From the NCBI GenBank assembly GCA_007135105.1, contig SLJL01000022.1, positions 1-45,990 on the forward strand: DNA of 45,990 bases, in the 5' to 3' direction. The notes beneath the pieces are model-generated. The model was not told the origin of the DNA. It did not search any database and saw only the letters and a list, made by a program, of their open reading frames with translations. Every line of letters begins with the position of its first letter. Position 1 is the first letter of the stretch. Of the stretch, positions 1 through 7,919 are shown one piece after another. The translations under genes and the position numbers were made by a program. This DNA comes from Candidatus Izemoplasma sp. (GTDB taxonomy: Bacteria > Bacillota_I > Bacilli_A > Izemoplasmatales > Izemoplasmataceae).

Positions 1-116
1 AGAGTCATGAGAATGAGCAAGTCATGAAACTATATGAAGACTTCCTGGATAAACCGGGATCGAAAAAAGCGCACGACCTTCTACATACCTCCTATAGTGT
101 AAAAGCTAGGATATAG
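1..116 (+). CDS. [FeFe]-hydrogenase-like protein, C-terminal end (partial)
   Basis: Reading codons from position 3 gives 37 residues ending at TAG 114-116. The tail contains KLYEDFLDKPGSKKAHDLLH, which resembles the small-subunit-like C-terminus of [FeFe] hydrogenases and related NADH-dependent hydrogenase subunits (LY-x-EFL-x-x-P-x-S-x-KAH-x-LLHT). Such enzymes reduce protons to H2 at an H-cluster in the cytoplasm, disposing of fermentation electrons. Only the tail is inside the window, so the H-cluster cysteines cannot be seen and the subunit type cannot be settled. It is followed directly by a strong terminator, so it ends its own transcription unit. Confidence 0.7.
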   Translation, partial: SHENEQVMKLYEDFLDKPGSKKAHDLLHTSYSVKARI

Positions 117-123
117 CATCAAG

Positions 124-168
124 CATACCGTTCCTGTTTTAACGCCGGCAGGAATGGTATGTTTTTTT
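124..168 (+). terminator. Rho-independent terminator after the hydrogenase-like gene
   Basis: A 13-bp stem, 124-136 paired with 149-161 (one G-T wobble), with a 12-base loop and then seven T residues (162-168). Confidence 0.9.
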
Positions 169-172
169 ATGG

Positions 173-178
173 TATAAT
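173..178 (+). promoter_or_regulatory. Putative -10 box for the APH-like gene
   Basis: TATAAT lies 25 bases before the ATG at 203 and just after the upstream terminator. No good -35 box is visible; that position falls in the terminator stem. Confidence 0.45.
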
Positions 179-202
179 GATTTCTGATACGAGGTGATGT
201 GT

Positions 203-1003
203 ATGGAACTCAAAAAACTGGGCTCAGGCAGAACCGCAGAAGTCTTCAACTGGAATGAAGGCACGGTCCTGAAACTCTTTTATCCCGATACCGACGAGGG
301 GCTGGTCAACAATGAATATACCATTGTTAAAAACGTGGAAACACTGGCCATCAAAGCACCGAAAGCACACGGCATGACCAAAGTGGAACAACGTCTCGGC
401 ATTGTCTATGACCGTCTTGACGGCGAACTCATGATCGACACCATCGCCCTGAAACCCTATAAGATCGCTCATACGGCGAGGGAGATGGCGAAGACCCATC
501 TGGTCATCCATGGTCAACACACTGAAAAGCTTCCCACATTCAAACGCAAGCTCCATCAGACGATCAGCGCGAGTGCTCTTGATAAGCCAAGCAAGGAAAA
601 ACTTCTTGCGTTGCTAGAAAATATTTCTGATGAGACCTGTGTCTGTCACGGTGATTTTCATCCTGGCAATCTGATCAAACAAGACGGTGCGTACCATACG
701 TTTGATTGGGTGAATGCGGGCAAAGGGCATCCACTTCTGGATGTGGCACGAACGGAGATCATGCTTAAAATGGCCGTCTTGCCCGCAGAACTGGGTAAGA
801 TCCAGAAACTGATCATTGCCTTCATGCGTGCCCGGTTTTTAAGCGTATATCTGAAAACCTATTTCAGGAAAAGTCCCTACCACAAGAAAGAACTTGATAA
901 GTTCAGGCCGGTGATGCTGGCGCAAAGGTTGACAGAGAACCTACCCGAACGCGAAAAAGAAAAGATCTCTAAAGTGTTGGCAGACGAACTAAAAGAGCTT
1001 TGA
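203..1003 (+). CDS. Aminoglycoside phosphotransferase / choline kinase-like protein
   Basis: 266 residues. The N-lobe starts with LGSGRTAEVF, a glycine-rich ATP loop, followed by VLKLF with the expected lysine. The catalytic loop HGDFHPGNL is at about residues 149-157 and is followed by FDWVNAGKGHPLLDVAR, whose Asp fits the metal-binding DW motif of the APH/choline kinase (PF01636-type) fold. The family transfers the gamma phosphate of ATP to a small hydroxylated substrate, but the substrate here cannot be told; family members include antibiotic kinases and choline, fructosamine and homoserine kinases. ATG 203 is preferred over GTG 194 and ATG 197 because GAGGTG at 191-196 sits six bases before it. 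It stands alone between a terminator and the fabV promoter, so context does not suggest a resistance role. Confidence 0.8.
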   Translation: MELKKLGSGRTAEVFNWNEGTVLKLFYPDTDEGLVNNEYTIVKNVETLAIKAPKAHGMTKVEQRLGIVYDRLDGELMIDTIALKPYKIAHTAREMAKTHLVIHGQHTEKLPTFKRKLHQTISASALDKPSKEKLLALLENISDETCVCHGDFHPGNLIKQDGAYHTFDWVNAGKGHPLLDVARTEIMLKMAVLPAELGKIQKLIIAFMRARFLSVYLKTYFRKSPYHKKELDKFRPVMLAQRLTENLPEREKEKISKVLADELKEL

Positions 1004-1016
1004 AGTTAAAACCTTT

Positions 1017-1046
1017 TTGAGAGATTGGGTCAAATGATGTTACAAT
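1017..1046 (+). promoter_or_regulatory. Putative promoter of fabV
   Basis: TTGAGA (1017-1022), an 18-base spacer and TACAAT (1041-1046), followed by GAGGT at 1072-1076 before the ATG at 1085. Confidence 0.6.
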
Positions 1047-1084
1047 GGTAATGATATTTTCTATGACAAGTGAGGTAAACAAAT

Positions 1085-2278
1085 ATGATAATCGAACCTA
1101 AAATCCGTTCCAACGTCTTTACAAACGCACATCCGGAAGGATGCAGATGCTTTGTGAAAAGTCAAATCGACGAAGTGATGACGAAATCATCCTTTGAAGG
1201 CCCCAAAAACGTGCTTATTATCGGCGGGTCGTCCGGTTATGGTCTTTCCTCAAGAATCGCTTTGGCTTTTGGAGCGAATGCCAATACGGTTAATGTGTCC
1301 TTTGAATCCGCTCCGAAAGGCAAAAGAACCGGTACAGCCGGTTGGTGGAACAACGTGGCTTTCCAGTCCTACGCAAAAAAAACCGGCAACACCCATAAAG
1401 ATTTCATCGGCGATGCATTCAGCAAAGAGATGAAAGAAGATGTGGCCGCATACATCAAAAAGACTTTTGGGAAGATCGACCTTCTGATCTATTCCCTGGC
1501 CGCCGGTGCGCGTAAGGATGAAAAGACGGGTGAACTCATTCGTTCCAGCATCAAAACCGTCGATGAACCGGTAACGGGACAAACCATCGACATCGCCAAA
1601 AGAGAAGTCAAAACCTTGAGCGTTGAACCGGCCACAGACGATGAAATCGCCAATACCGTTTTTGTCATGGGTGGTGACGACTGGCAGAGCTGGATCGAAC
1701 ATTTGGGTGCGGCTTCCTTGCTGGATAAAGGTTTCAAGACGATCTCCTATACGTATGTCGGTGGTGAGACCACCGATAAGCTTTATCGCTCTGGTTCAAT
1801 CGGTAAAGCCAAGGAGGACCTGGAAAAACGCGCCAGCCTCATGCATGAGCATTTGCAAGAGAAATACGAAGGTGAAGCTTTGATTTCATCCAGCAAGGCT
1901 GTCGTTACGAAAGCAAGCGTCTTCATTCCGCAAATGCCGATTTATGTTGCCTGTCTTTATGATGTCATGATGGAAGCCGGCGTGCATGAGACCATTCTCG
2001 AACACAAGTACCGGTTGTTCAAAGACATGGTTTACGGTTCGAAACGTGAGGTCGATGCAGCCGGTAGACTAAGACTCGATGCGTATGAAATGCGCAAGGA
2101 CATCCAGGAAAAAGTCCAAAAGAAAATGGCGAACATTTCCGATGAAGAACTGTTTGCCCTCAAAGGGACCCAAGTGTTTTTGAAGGAATTCTATCAGATG
2201 AACGGTTTCGCCTTTGAACAGGTCGACTACAAGAGCCCTGTCAATTTGGAACAATTCTCAACATTGAAACCTGAATGA
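1085..2278 (+). CDS. fabV: FabV/TER family trans-2-enoyl-ACP (CoA) reductase, NADH-dependent
   Basis: 397 residues, full length for the FabV/TER family of monomeric short-chain-dehydrogenase-like enzymes. They reduce the trans-2 double bond of enoyl-ACP (last step of each fatty-acid elongation round) or enoyl-CoA (crotonyl-CoA to butyryl-CoA). The start MIIEPKIRSNVFTNAHPEGC is characteristic. The NAD loop GGSSGYG is at residues 47-53, with an acidic residue at E74 after the second strand, which in this family goes with NADH preference. The active-site pair Tyr-x8-Lys is Y234 and K243, with GWWNN also present. The gene is a single unit with its own promoter and terminator. No other fatty-acid or butyrate gene is nearby, so ACP versus CoA substrate cannot be decided here. 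Confidence 0.93.
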   Translation: MIIEPKIRSNVFTNAHPEGCRCFVKSQIDEVMTKSSFEGPKNVLIIGGSSGYGLSSRIALAFGANANTVNVSFESAPKGKRTGTAGWWNNVAFQSYAKKTGNTHKDFIGDAFSKEMKEDVAAYIKKTFGKIDLLIYSLAAGARKDEKTGELIRSSIKTVDEPVTGQTIDIAKREVKTLSVEPATDDEIANTVFVMGGDDWQSWIEHLGAASLLDKGFKTISYTYVGGETTDKLYRSGSIGKAKEDLEKRASLMHEHLQEKYEGEALISSSKAVVTKASVFIPQMPIYVACLYDVMMEAGVHETILEHKYRLFKDMVYGSKREVDAAGRLRLDAYEMRKDIQEKVQKKMANISDEELFALKGTQVFLKEFYQMNGFAFEQVDYKSPVNLEQFSTLKPE

Positions 2279-2282
2279 CCAT

Positions 2283-2308
2283 AGACCGGTTCGCACCGGT
2301 CTTTGTTA
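2283..2308 (+). terminator. Terminator after fabV
   Basis: 8-bp stem (2283-2290 with 2295-2302), tetraloop TCGC, then a short T-rich stretch. The T tract is broken by G, so strength is uncertain. Confidence 0.65.
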
Positions 2309-2419
2309 TAAAACAGCCCTATTTTATTACTAATGATGGTTTGATACCACGGTTCGGTTTCATTCCAGCAAACATTACGGGTGAAATTGAGGACAACCGT
2401 TTTTAATGTTGCGGTTTTG

Positions 2420-2428
2420 TGATAAAAT
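2420..2428 (+). promoter_or_regulatory. Extended -10 promoter of the polA operon
   Basis: TGATAAAAT, an extended -10 element, lies about 40 bases before the polA start. No convincing -35 box is visible. The rest of 2309-2419 holds nothing I can identify. Confidence 0.55.
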
Positions 2429-2466
2429 AAGGCAGAGAACGCACCCTGCGGAAAGAAGGAAACCTT

Positions 2467-5094
2467 ATGAAGAAACTCCTGCTGATCGACGGCTCGAACC
2501 TGATGTTCAGAGCTTATTATGCCACGGCTTATTCAGGCAATCTCATGAAAAACTCCCAAGGTCAATACACCAATGCGGTGTACGGCCTTATTAATATGCT
2601 CAATGTGATATTAAAAGAAGAATTCACACACTGTCTTGTCGCCTTTGATATGGGTAAGGCGACATTCAGACACAAGGCTTATGAAGACTACAAGGCAAAA
2701 AGAACGCCGATGCCTGATGAATTCAGAGAACAGCTCGGCCTCATCAAAGCCGTACCCGAAAAACTCGGGATGCACGTCTATGAAACCGAAGACCTGGAAG
2801 CCGACGATATCATCGGTACGCTGGCCCATAAATATTATGATGCTTTCGACGAGATCGAGATTCTCTCGAACGACAAGGATCTGTTCCAATTGCTAAATCA
2901 CAAGGTTTACATGCGCATGAGCAAACGTGGACTGGAACCTGAACGCGTCTATAAGGAAGAAGACCTGCAAGCGGACTATGACTTGAAACCGAATCAGATT
3001 CCCGATTTGAAAGGTCTGATGGGTGATGCCAGCGACAATCTTCCCGGTATTCCCGGTGTCGGTGAAAAAACCGCGTTGAAGCTGCTGCATGAATACGGTG
3101 ACATCGAAACGTTGCTGAAAAACCTGAACGAACTCAAAGGCAAATTGAAAGAACGGGTCGAGCATCACGGCGAAGCGGCACTGAAATGGCGTGACCTTGC
3201 GACAGTGAAAATCGATGCCGATTTGGATATCAGTCTCGATGACCTTGCGTATGACGGTTATGACTATGAAACGCTCAAGACGTTTTATGAAAAACTGGAG
3301 TTCCACAGTTTCATCCGCAAGCTGAACAAAGCTGAAGAGACACCGAAAGAAAAACCGAAGAACGCAGACGTTCAAATCTTGAACGATGATGCGGCGATCA
3401 AACCTTATCTTAAAGGTGACGCTACTATCATCCTGGAATATTTCGGTGAGAACTATCATTTCGCCGAATTGCTCGGCCTGGCGATATCAAGCCGTGAAGG
3501 TGTCGGTTTCATCCCTTTCGATCACTTGCGCACCTCCGATCTGATGCGTTCATATCTAGAAGATGAAAACAGGAAAAAACATGTGTACGATGCAAAAGCC
3601 ATGTACGTCTCACTGGCAAAAGAAGATATTTTTCTGGCAGGCGTCACCTTTGATTTGTTACTCGCGGCCTACGTATTGAATCCTTCCAACACCAAAGAGG
3701 ACTTCAAAGTGATCGTCTCCAATTTCGACTATGAGGATGTTCCCTATCTAGAGGATGTCTACAACAAAGGTGCTAAGCGGAAAATTCCGGAACAGTCGGT
3801 CTATATCGACTATGCCGTCAAAAAAGCCATCGCAGTTGAAGAACTGAGAGAATCCATGCTCGAGAATCTTAAGAAGAACAAGCAACTCAGCCTCCTTGAA
3901 GACATCGAACAACCGCTTGCGATCATCCTGGGCGATATGGAACAAACCGGGGTGCGCATCGATCTTGAAGCATTGGATATGTTCGGTGAATCGTTGGATA
4001 CCGAGATCGAGAAACTGGAGGCATCGATTCATGAGGATGCCGGCTTCTCATTCAACATCGGATCGCCCAAACAACTCGGGGAGGTCTTATTCGAAAAACT
4101 GAATCTGCCCGCTCTTAAAAAGACAAAAACGGGGTATTCTACCAGTGTCGATGTATTGAAAAGATTGCATGACAAGCACCCCATCATTCCGAAACTGATG
4201 CGTTACCGCACAATCACCAAACTGAAGAACGCCTACGTGAAAGGTCTTAAAGATGCGGTCCATGAAGACAATAAGATCCATACGATCTATAAACAGGCCT
4301 ATACACAAACAGGACGCCTCTCCAGCATCGAACCGAACCTGCAGACCATTCCCATCCGTACGGAAATCGGGCGGGACCTGCGCAAAGTTTTCATTCCCGA
4401 ACAAGACCATAAGCTTCTGGCTGCCGATTATTCGCAGATTGAACTGAGAATTCTCGCCCATATGGCCAAAGAGGAAACCTTGATCAAAGCGTTTGAAAAC
4501 GATGAGGACATCCATACGACAACCGGAAAGGAAATTTTCGATAAAAAGGAGCTTACCGCGGATGAAAGACGGATTGCCAAAGCGGTCAATTTCGGCATCA
4601 TCTACGGTCAAAGCGCTTGGGGTCTGAGCGAGGAACTAGGCATCAGCACCAAAGATGCCAAGACCTTCATCGAAGCCTATTATGAAAAGTTCCCCGGTAT
4701 CGGGAAATTCATGGATACTGTCGTCGAAGAGGCTAAAACATCCGGTTTTGTGGAGACACTTTACCGAAGAAGACGGTATATCCCGGAACTGAACAGCAAA
4801 ATCTACGCCCAAAGAGAACTTGGAAAAAGAACGGCCATGAACGCACCCTTACAAGGCAGCGCGGCCGATATCATCAAAATCGCCATGGTGGATATCAACC
4901 GGGCGATGCGAGAAAAACAACTGAAAAGCCGCATGATTCTCCAGATTCACGATGAACTTGTGTTCAATGTCCATCCGGAGGAAACGGATGTAATGACACG
5001 TCTGGTGAAAGAGACCATGGAAACCTGTGTGGTGTTGGATGTGCCGATGACAATCAGTCTGGCGGTAGGAGACAACCTCGATGAAGCAAAATAA
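2467..5094 (+). CDS. polA: DNA polymerase I
   Basis: 875 residues, similar to Bacillus PolA. It fills gaps and removes RNA primers during lagging-strand synthesis and repair. The N-terminal 5'-3' exonuclease/flap domain (about 1-290) has LLLIDGSNLMFRAY, EADDIIGTLA and GDASDNLPGIPGVGEKTA (helix-hairpin-helix). The middle 3'-5' exonuclease-like domain starts near residue 310 but has IILEYFG (about 321-327) where active enzymes carry D-x-E, so proofreading is predicted to be lost, as in Bacillus. The polymerase domain has motif A DYSQIELR (D654), motif B with K705 and NFG (F709, the residue that discriminates against dideoxynucleotides) and motif C HDE (828-830). AAGAAGGA precedes the ATG. It is the first gene of a packed operon and overlaps the next by 14 bases. 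Confidence 0.98.
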   Translation: MKKLLLIDGSNLMFRAYYATAYSGNLMKNSQGQYTNAVYGLINMLNVILKEEFTHCLVAFDMGKATFRHKAYEDYKAKRTPMPDEFREQLGLIKAVPEKLGMHVYETEDLEADDIIGTLAHKYYDAFDEIEILSNDKDLFQLLNHKVYMRMSKRGLEPERVYKEEDLQADYDLKPNQIPDLKGLMGDASDNLPGIPGVGEKTALKLLHEYGDIETLLKNLNELKGKLKERVEHHGEAALKWRDLATVKIDADLDISLDDLAYDGYDYETLKTFYEKLEFHSFIRKLNKAEETPKEKPKNADVQILNDDAAIKPYLKGDATIILEYFGENYHFAELLGLAISSREGVGFIPFDHLRTSDLMRSYLEDENRKKHVYDAKAMYVSLAKEDIFLAGVTFDLLLAAYVLNPSNTKEDFKVIVSNFDYEDVPYLEDVYNKGAKRKIPEQSVYIDYAVKKAIAVEELRESMLENLKKNKQLSLLEDIEQPLAIILGDMEQTGVRIDLEALDMFGESLDTEIEKLEASIHEDAGFSFNIGSPKQLGEVLFEKLNLPALKKTKTGYSTSVDVLKRLHDKHPIIPKLMRYRTITKLKNAYVKGLKDAVHEDNKIHTIYKQAYTQTGRLSSIEPNLQTIPIRTEIGRDLRKVFIPEQDHKLLAADYSQIELRILAHMAKEETLIKAFENDEDIHTTTGKEIFDKKELTADERRIAKAVNFGIIYGQSAWGLSEELGISTKDAKTFIEAYYEKFPGIGKFMDTVVEEAKTSGFVETLYRRRRYIPELNSKIYAQRELGKRTAMNAPLQGSAADIIKIAMVDINRAMREKQLKSRMILQIHDELVFNVHPEETDVMTRLVKETMETCVVLDVPMTISLAVGDNLDEAK

Positions 5095-5962
5095 TCGTGC
5101 ACGCGAAACGGTCATGATCAAGAGTTTTTTTGTCAATGTCTCCTTAATCGTGGTCAAGGTGTTTGGTGGGGTACTTTTCGGTAGTGCGGCTCTGATTGCC
5201 GATGCGCTCCACTCCTTCAGCGACTTTCTGAGTGATATTCTCGTCATTTTCGGCTTGCGGCATTCCAATAAACCACCGGACGCCGAACATCCGATCGGCC
5301 ATGGTAAGATTGAATACGTCCTTTCGCTTTTCTTGGGTATGATGGTCCTTTTCATGGCTTATCAGGTCTTCTATAATCTATTTGCGAATATCGGTGAGAC
5401 ACCGGTCGTACCCAGCATATACGGGATGGGCATCGCCGGTGGGGTCATCATCGCCAAATTGTTCCTGGCCAGATATTTGCTTTTCAAGGCTGAAAACCTC
5501 GAATCCCAAGTGCTTAAGGCCAGTGGGCAGGAATCTTTCACCGATGTCCTGGGTTCGGTGGTCGTCATCATCGGAATCGCCCTTGCGCTCATCGGCGCGC
5601 GCATCAATAACGACTTGCTGCTTTATGGTGATTTGCTTGCCGCTTTCGTGATTGGTCTTTTCATCTTGCGTGTGGCCATCTTGATTATTGTGGATGCCGT
5701 ACGGTCCATGATTGGAAAAAGTGCTCCTAAAACCACGTTGCAAAAGACGAAGGATATCGCTGAAAGCATCGAAGGTGTCATTCGTGTTGACAAATTGACG
5801 ATGATTGTATATGGTCATTATTACCAGGTACTCGTGGATATTAGAGTCGATGGCACCATTTCCGTCAAAGAAGGCCACGATGTGGCCAACGAAGTTAAAA
5901 GAGCATTGTTGAGTGAAAAAAATATAGGACATGTCATTGTACATGTCAATCCGGAGGGATAA
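5081..5962 (+). CDS. Cation diffusion facilitator (CDF) family metal exporter
   Basis: 293 residues, with about six membrane segments (first near residues 14-32, last ending near 205) and a cytosolic C-terminal domain of about 80 residues. CDF proteins export divalent metals (Zn, Fe, Mn, Co) in exchange for protons. The TM2 metal site is H44-x3-D48 in ADALHSFSD. In TM5 the usual H/D-x3-D appears as E151-x3-D155 (ESFTD), which is unusual. HPIGHGKIEY after TM2 is the family's conserved loop. The ATG is inside the polA 3' end, with TAGGAG at 5066-5071, so translation is probably coupled. In Bacillus this operon position holds the unrelated membrane protein gene ytaF. The substrate is not predictable from the sequence. 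Confidence 0.9.
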   Translation: MKQNNRARETVMIKSFFVNVSLIVVKVFGGVLFGSAALIADALHSFSDFLSDILVIFGLRHSNKPPDAEHPIGHGKIEYVLSLFLGMMVLFMAYQVFYNLFANIGETPVVPSIYGMGIAGGVIIAKLFLARYLLFKAENLESQVLKASGQESFTDVLGSVVVIIGIALALIGARINNDLLLYGDLLAAFVIGLFILRVAILIIVDAVRSMIGKSAPKTTLQKTKDIAESIEGVIRVDKLTMIVYGHYYQVLVDIRVDGTISVKEGHDVANEVKRALLSEKNIGHVIVHVNPEG

Positions 5963-5963
5963 G

Positions 5964-6461
5964 ATGAGTCTATGTCTAAAAAGAAAAAGTGTTCGTCGCT
6001 ATGAGGACAAACCGGTAAAGGACGCACAAATCGAGAAAATGCTGATGAGTGCCATGCAGGCACCGAGTGCTGTCAATCAGCAACCCTGGAAATTTCTCAT
6101 CATCAAAAACCGCAAACGACTGGAAGAACTCTCGGCGATTTCAAAAGGCGCCTGGCCTCTGAAGGAAGCGCCGCTGGGTATTTTGACACTCATCAAGAGC
6201 GATATCAAACGTGACATGATGGTACCCCAGGATATGGCTGCGGCCACCCAGAACATTCTTCTTGAAGCAACCAACCAAGGTCTTGGTGCCGTCTGGATCG
6301 GGGTTTTCCCCTTGGAAGATCGCATGCAAGCCGTCAAAGAAATTCTGGATTTAGATGATGATGTCCGTCCTTTTTCCTTGATTGCGGTGGGCCATCCCGG
6401 TGAAGACGCACACAAAATCGACTACCGTTATGATCCCAAACGCGTACAAGTCATAGAATAA
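5964..6461 (+). CDS. Nitroreductase family flavoprotein
   Basis: 165 residues, at the short end of the FMN-dependent nitroreductase family. The N-terminus RKSVRRYEDKPV is the conserved FMN-phosphate-contacting region, followed by MQAPSAVNQQPW, the typical second FMN motif. GLGAVWIG and the C-terminal IAVGHPGE also fit. Members reduce nitro groups, quinones or flavins using NAD(P)H, usually as dimers; the physiological substrate is unknown. The ATG at 5964 is chosen over an upstream in-frame ATG at 5931 because GGAGGG (5953-5958) precedes it and the family motif begins at once. It starts one base after the CDF stop codon and its own TAA overlaps the mutM ATG (TAATG), so it is co-transcribed and coupled. 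Confidence 0.88.
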   Translation: MSLCLKRKSVRRYEDKPVKDAQIEKMLMSAMQAPSAVNQQPWKFLIIKNRKRLEELSAISKGAWPLKEAPLGILTLIKSDIKRDMMVPQDMAAATQNILLEATNQGLGAVWIGVFPLEDRMQAVKEILDLDDDVRPFSLIAVGHPGEDAHKIDYRYDPKRVQVIE

Positions 6462-7285
6462 TGCCTGAACTCCCGGAAGTAGAGACGGTACGCAAGAGTC
6501 TGAAACGAAACATCACCGGAAAGACGATCAAACAGGTGGCCGTCCATTACCGCCCCATGGTAAAAACGACGCTAAAGCATTTCAATGACACCTTGAAAGA
6601 CCGCACCGTCATCGATATCAAACGGTTCGGCAAATTCCTCGTCATCGATTTGGACGGGATATATCTCGTGAGTCATTTGCGAATGGAAGGCAAATATTTC
6701 ATGAAACCGGAAAATGACCCGAAAGAAAAACATGAGCATCTGATCATCACGTTTGAAGATGGGCTGACGCTCCGGTATCATGATGTCCGCAAGTTCGGAA
6801 CCTTCCACATCAAAACACCGAAGACGCTTCATACGACCCCGCCCCTGATAAAACTCGGGGTTGAATACGACGCACCCGCTTTTAACGTCGCTTATCTCAA
6901 AGAACGTTTTGAAAACAGGATCCGTCCGCTCAAACCCGCTTTGCTCGATCAAAGCCATGTGACGGGCATCGGCAACATCTATGCCGATGAGATCTGTTTT
7001 TGCCTCGGATTTCATCCGGCTACACCGGTTGGTACTTTGGATGATACCGCGCTTGAACGTTTGATAACCTGCACGAAAAAGGTTCTGGATAAAGCGGTGC
7101 GACTCGGTGGCGCATCCATTCGATCATATAAAGACGGTCTTGGCATCACCGGCCGCTTTCAAAACGAACTCAACGTGCACTTGCAAGCGGGTAAATCCTG
7201 CGTGCAGTGCGGCGAGAAAATCATAAAAATAAAACTCGGAGGCAGAGGTACCTATCTTTGTCCCGAATGTCAACGACTGAAGTAG
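6461..7285 (+). CDS. mutM: Formamidopyrimidine-DNA glycosylase (Fpg)
   Basis: 274 residues. It removes oxidised purines such as 8-oxoguanine from DNA and cuts the abasic site by beta/delta elimination. The start MPELPEVETV supplies the catalytic Pro2 (after Met removal) and Glu3. The helix-two-turn-helix domain is intact (DQSHVTGIGNIYADEI), and the C-terminal zinc finger uses C247, C250, C267 and C270. The length matches other bacterial Fpg proteins. It overlaps the upstream nitroreductase gene by one base. Its place between polA and coaE is the common Bacillota arrangement. Confidence 0.98.
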   Translation: MPELPEVETVRKSLKRNITGKTIKQVAVHYRPMVKTTLKHFNDTLKDRTVIDIKRFGKFLVIDLDGIYLVSHLRMEGKYFMKPENDPKEKHEHLIITFEDGLTLRYHDVRKFGTFHIKTPKTLHTTPPLIKLGVEYDAPAFNVAYLKERFENRIRPLKPALLDQSHVTGIGNIYADEICFCLGFHPATPVGTLDDTALERLITCTKKVLDKAVRLGGASIRSYKDGLGITGRFQNELNVHLQAGKSCVQCGEKIIKIKLGGRGTYLCPECQRLK

Positions 7286-7299
7286 AAAGAAGGATGACC

Positions 7300-7908
7300 A
7301 TGACATTAGTCGTAGGTTTGACTGGCGGCATCGCCAGCGGAAAATCAACGGTATCCAAACTTTTCAAGGACGCCGGTATTCCTGTTATCGACACCGACAC
7401 CATCGCCAGACGATTGCTCGAGAAGGATAAGGAGATTTATCAGGATATTCTCGATTTTTTCGGCGAGGACGTCCTAACCCCGGCAAAAGAGATAAACCGC
7501 AACAAAATCGCGCAGATCATTTTCTATGATGAAGAGAAAAGACTAAAACTCAACAAGATCGTCCACCCGAAAGTCAAGGACACTGTTTTTCTGAAAATAG
7601 ACAACCTCAAAGCCGAGGGACATACGTTGATTGTTGTGGATGTACCCTTGTTGTTCGAGGCGAAGTTCGATGCATTCATGGATAAGACCATTGTTGTCTA
7701 CGCCAGAAAAAAAGACCAGATATCCCGTCTTGTTTCACGTGAAGGCATTGATGAAGATTACGCCAAGGCAAAAATCAAAGCACAGATTCCTTTATCACAA
7801 AAAAAAGAAAAAGCCGATTTCGTGATCGACAATTCCAAAAACATTCTGGAAACAAGAAAAGCGTTCGACAAGCTCCTTAGAACATTGAAAGACTTAAGCG
7901 ACAGCTAG
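7300..7908 (+). CDS. coaE: Dephospho-CoA kinase
   Basis: 202 residues. It catalyses the final step of coenzyme A synthesis, phosphorylating the 3'-hydroxyl of the ribose in dephospho-CoA with ATP. The P-loop GLTGGIASGKST is at residues 6-17, followed by VIDTDTIARRLL (substrate-binding Asp) and the lid region with VDVPLLFEAKFD. Two in-frame ATGs occur at 7294 and 7300. The second is preferred because GAAGG lies directly against the first, while 7300 has normal spacing and gives the canonical MTLVVGLTGG start. It lies 14 bases after mutM. Its TAG overlaps the AGGAGG ribosome-binding site of dnaB. Confidence 0.96.
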   Translation: MTLVVGLTGGIASGKSTVSKLFKDAGIPVIDTDTIARRLLEKDKEIYQDILDFFGEDVLTPAKEINRNKIAQIIFYDEEKRLKLNKIVHPKVKDTVFLKIDNLKAEGHTLIVVDVPLLFEAKFDAFMDKTIVVYARKKDQISRLVSREGIDEDYAKAKIKAQIPLSQKKEKADFVIDNSKNILETRKAFDKLLRTLKDLSDS

Positions 7909-7919
7909 GAGGCGCCCTT

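Noticed and set aside
203-1003. Antibiotic resistance by the APH-like gene
   Set aside because: The fold is shared by many metabolic kinases and there is no mobile element or other resistance gene around it.
2893-3459. A long open frame (188 codons) on the minus strand inside polA
   Set aside because: It is antisense to an unbroken, well-conserved gene, has low-complexity composition mirroring its codons and no ribosome-binding site. The same applies to minus-strand frames at 4087-4611, 8235-8747, 18844-19377, 27903-28613 and 33457-34101.
3421-3560. Loss of the proofreading exonuclease residues in PolA
   Set aside because: Real, but common in Bacillus-type PolA, so it is not a novelty.
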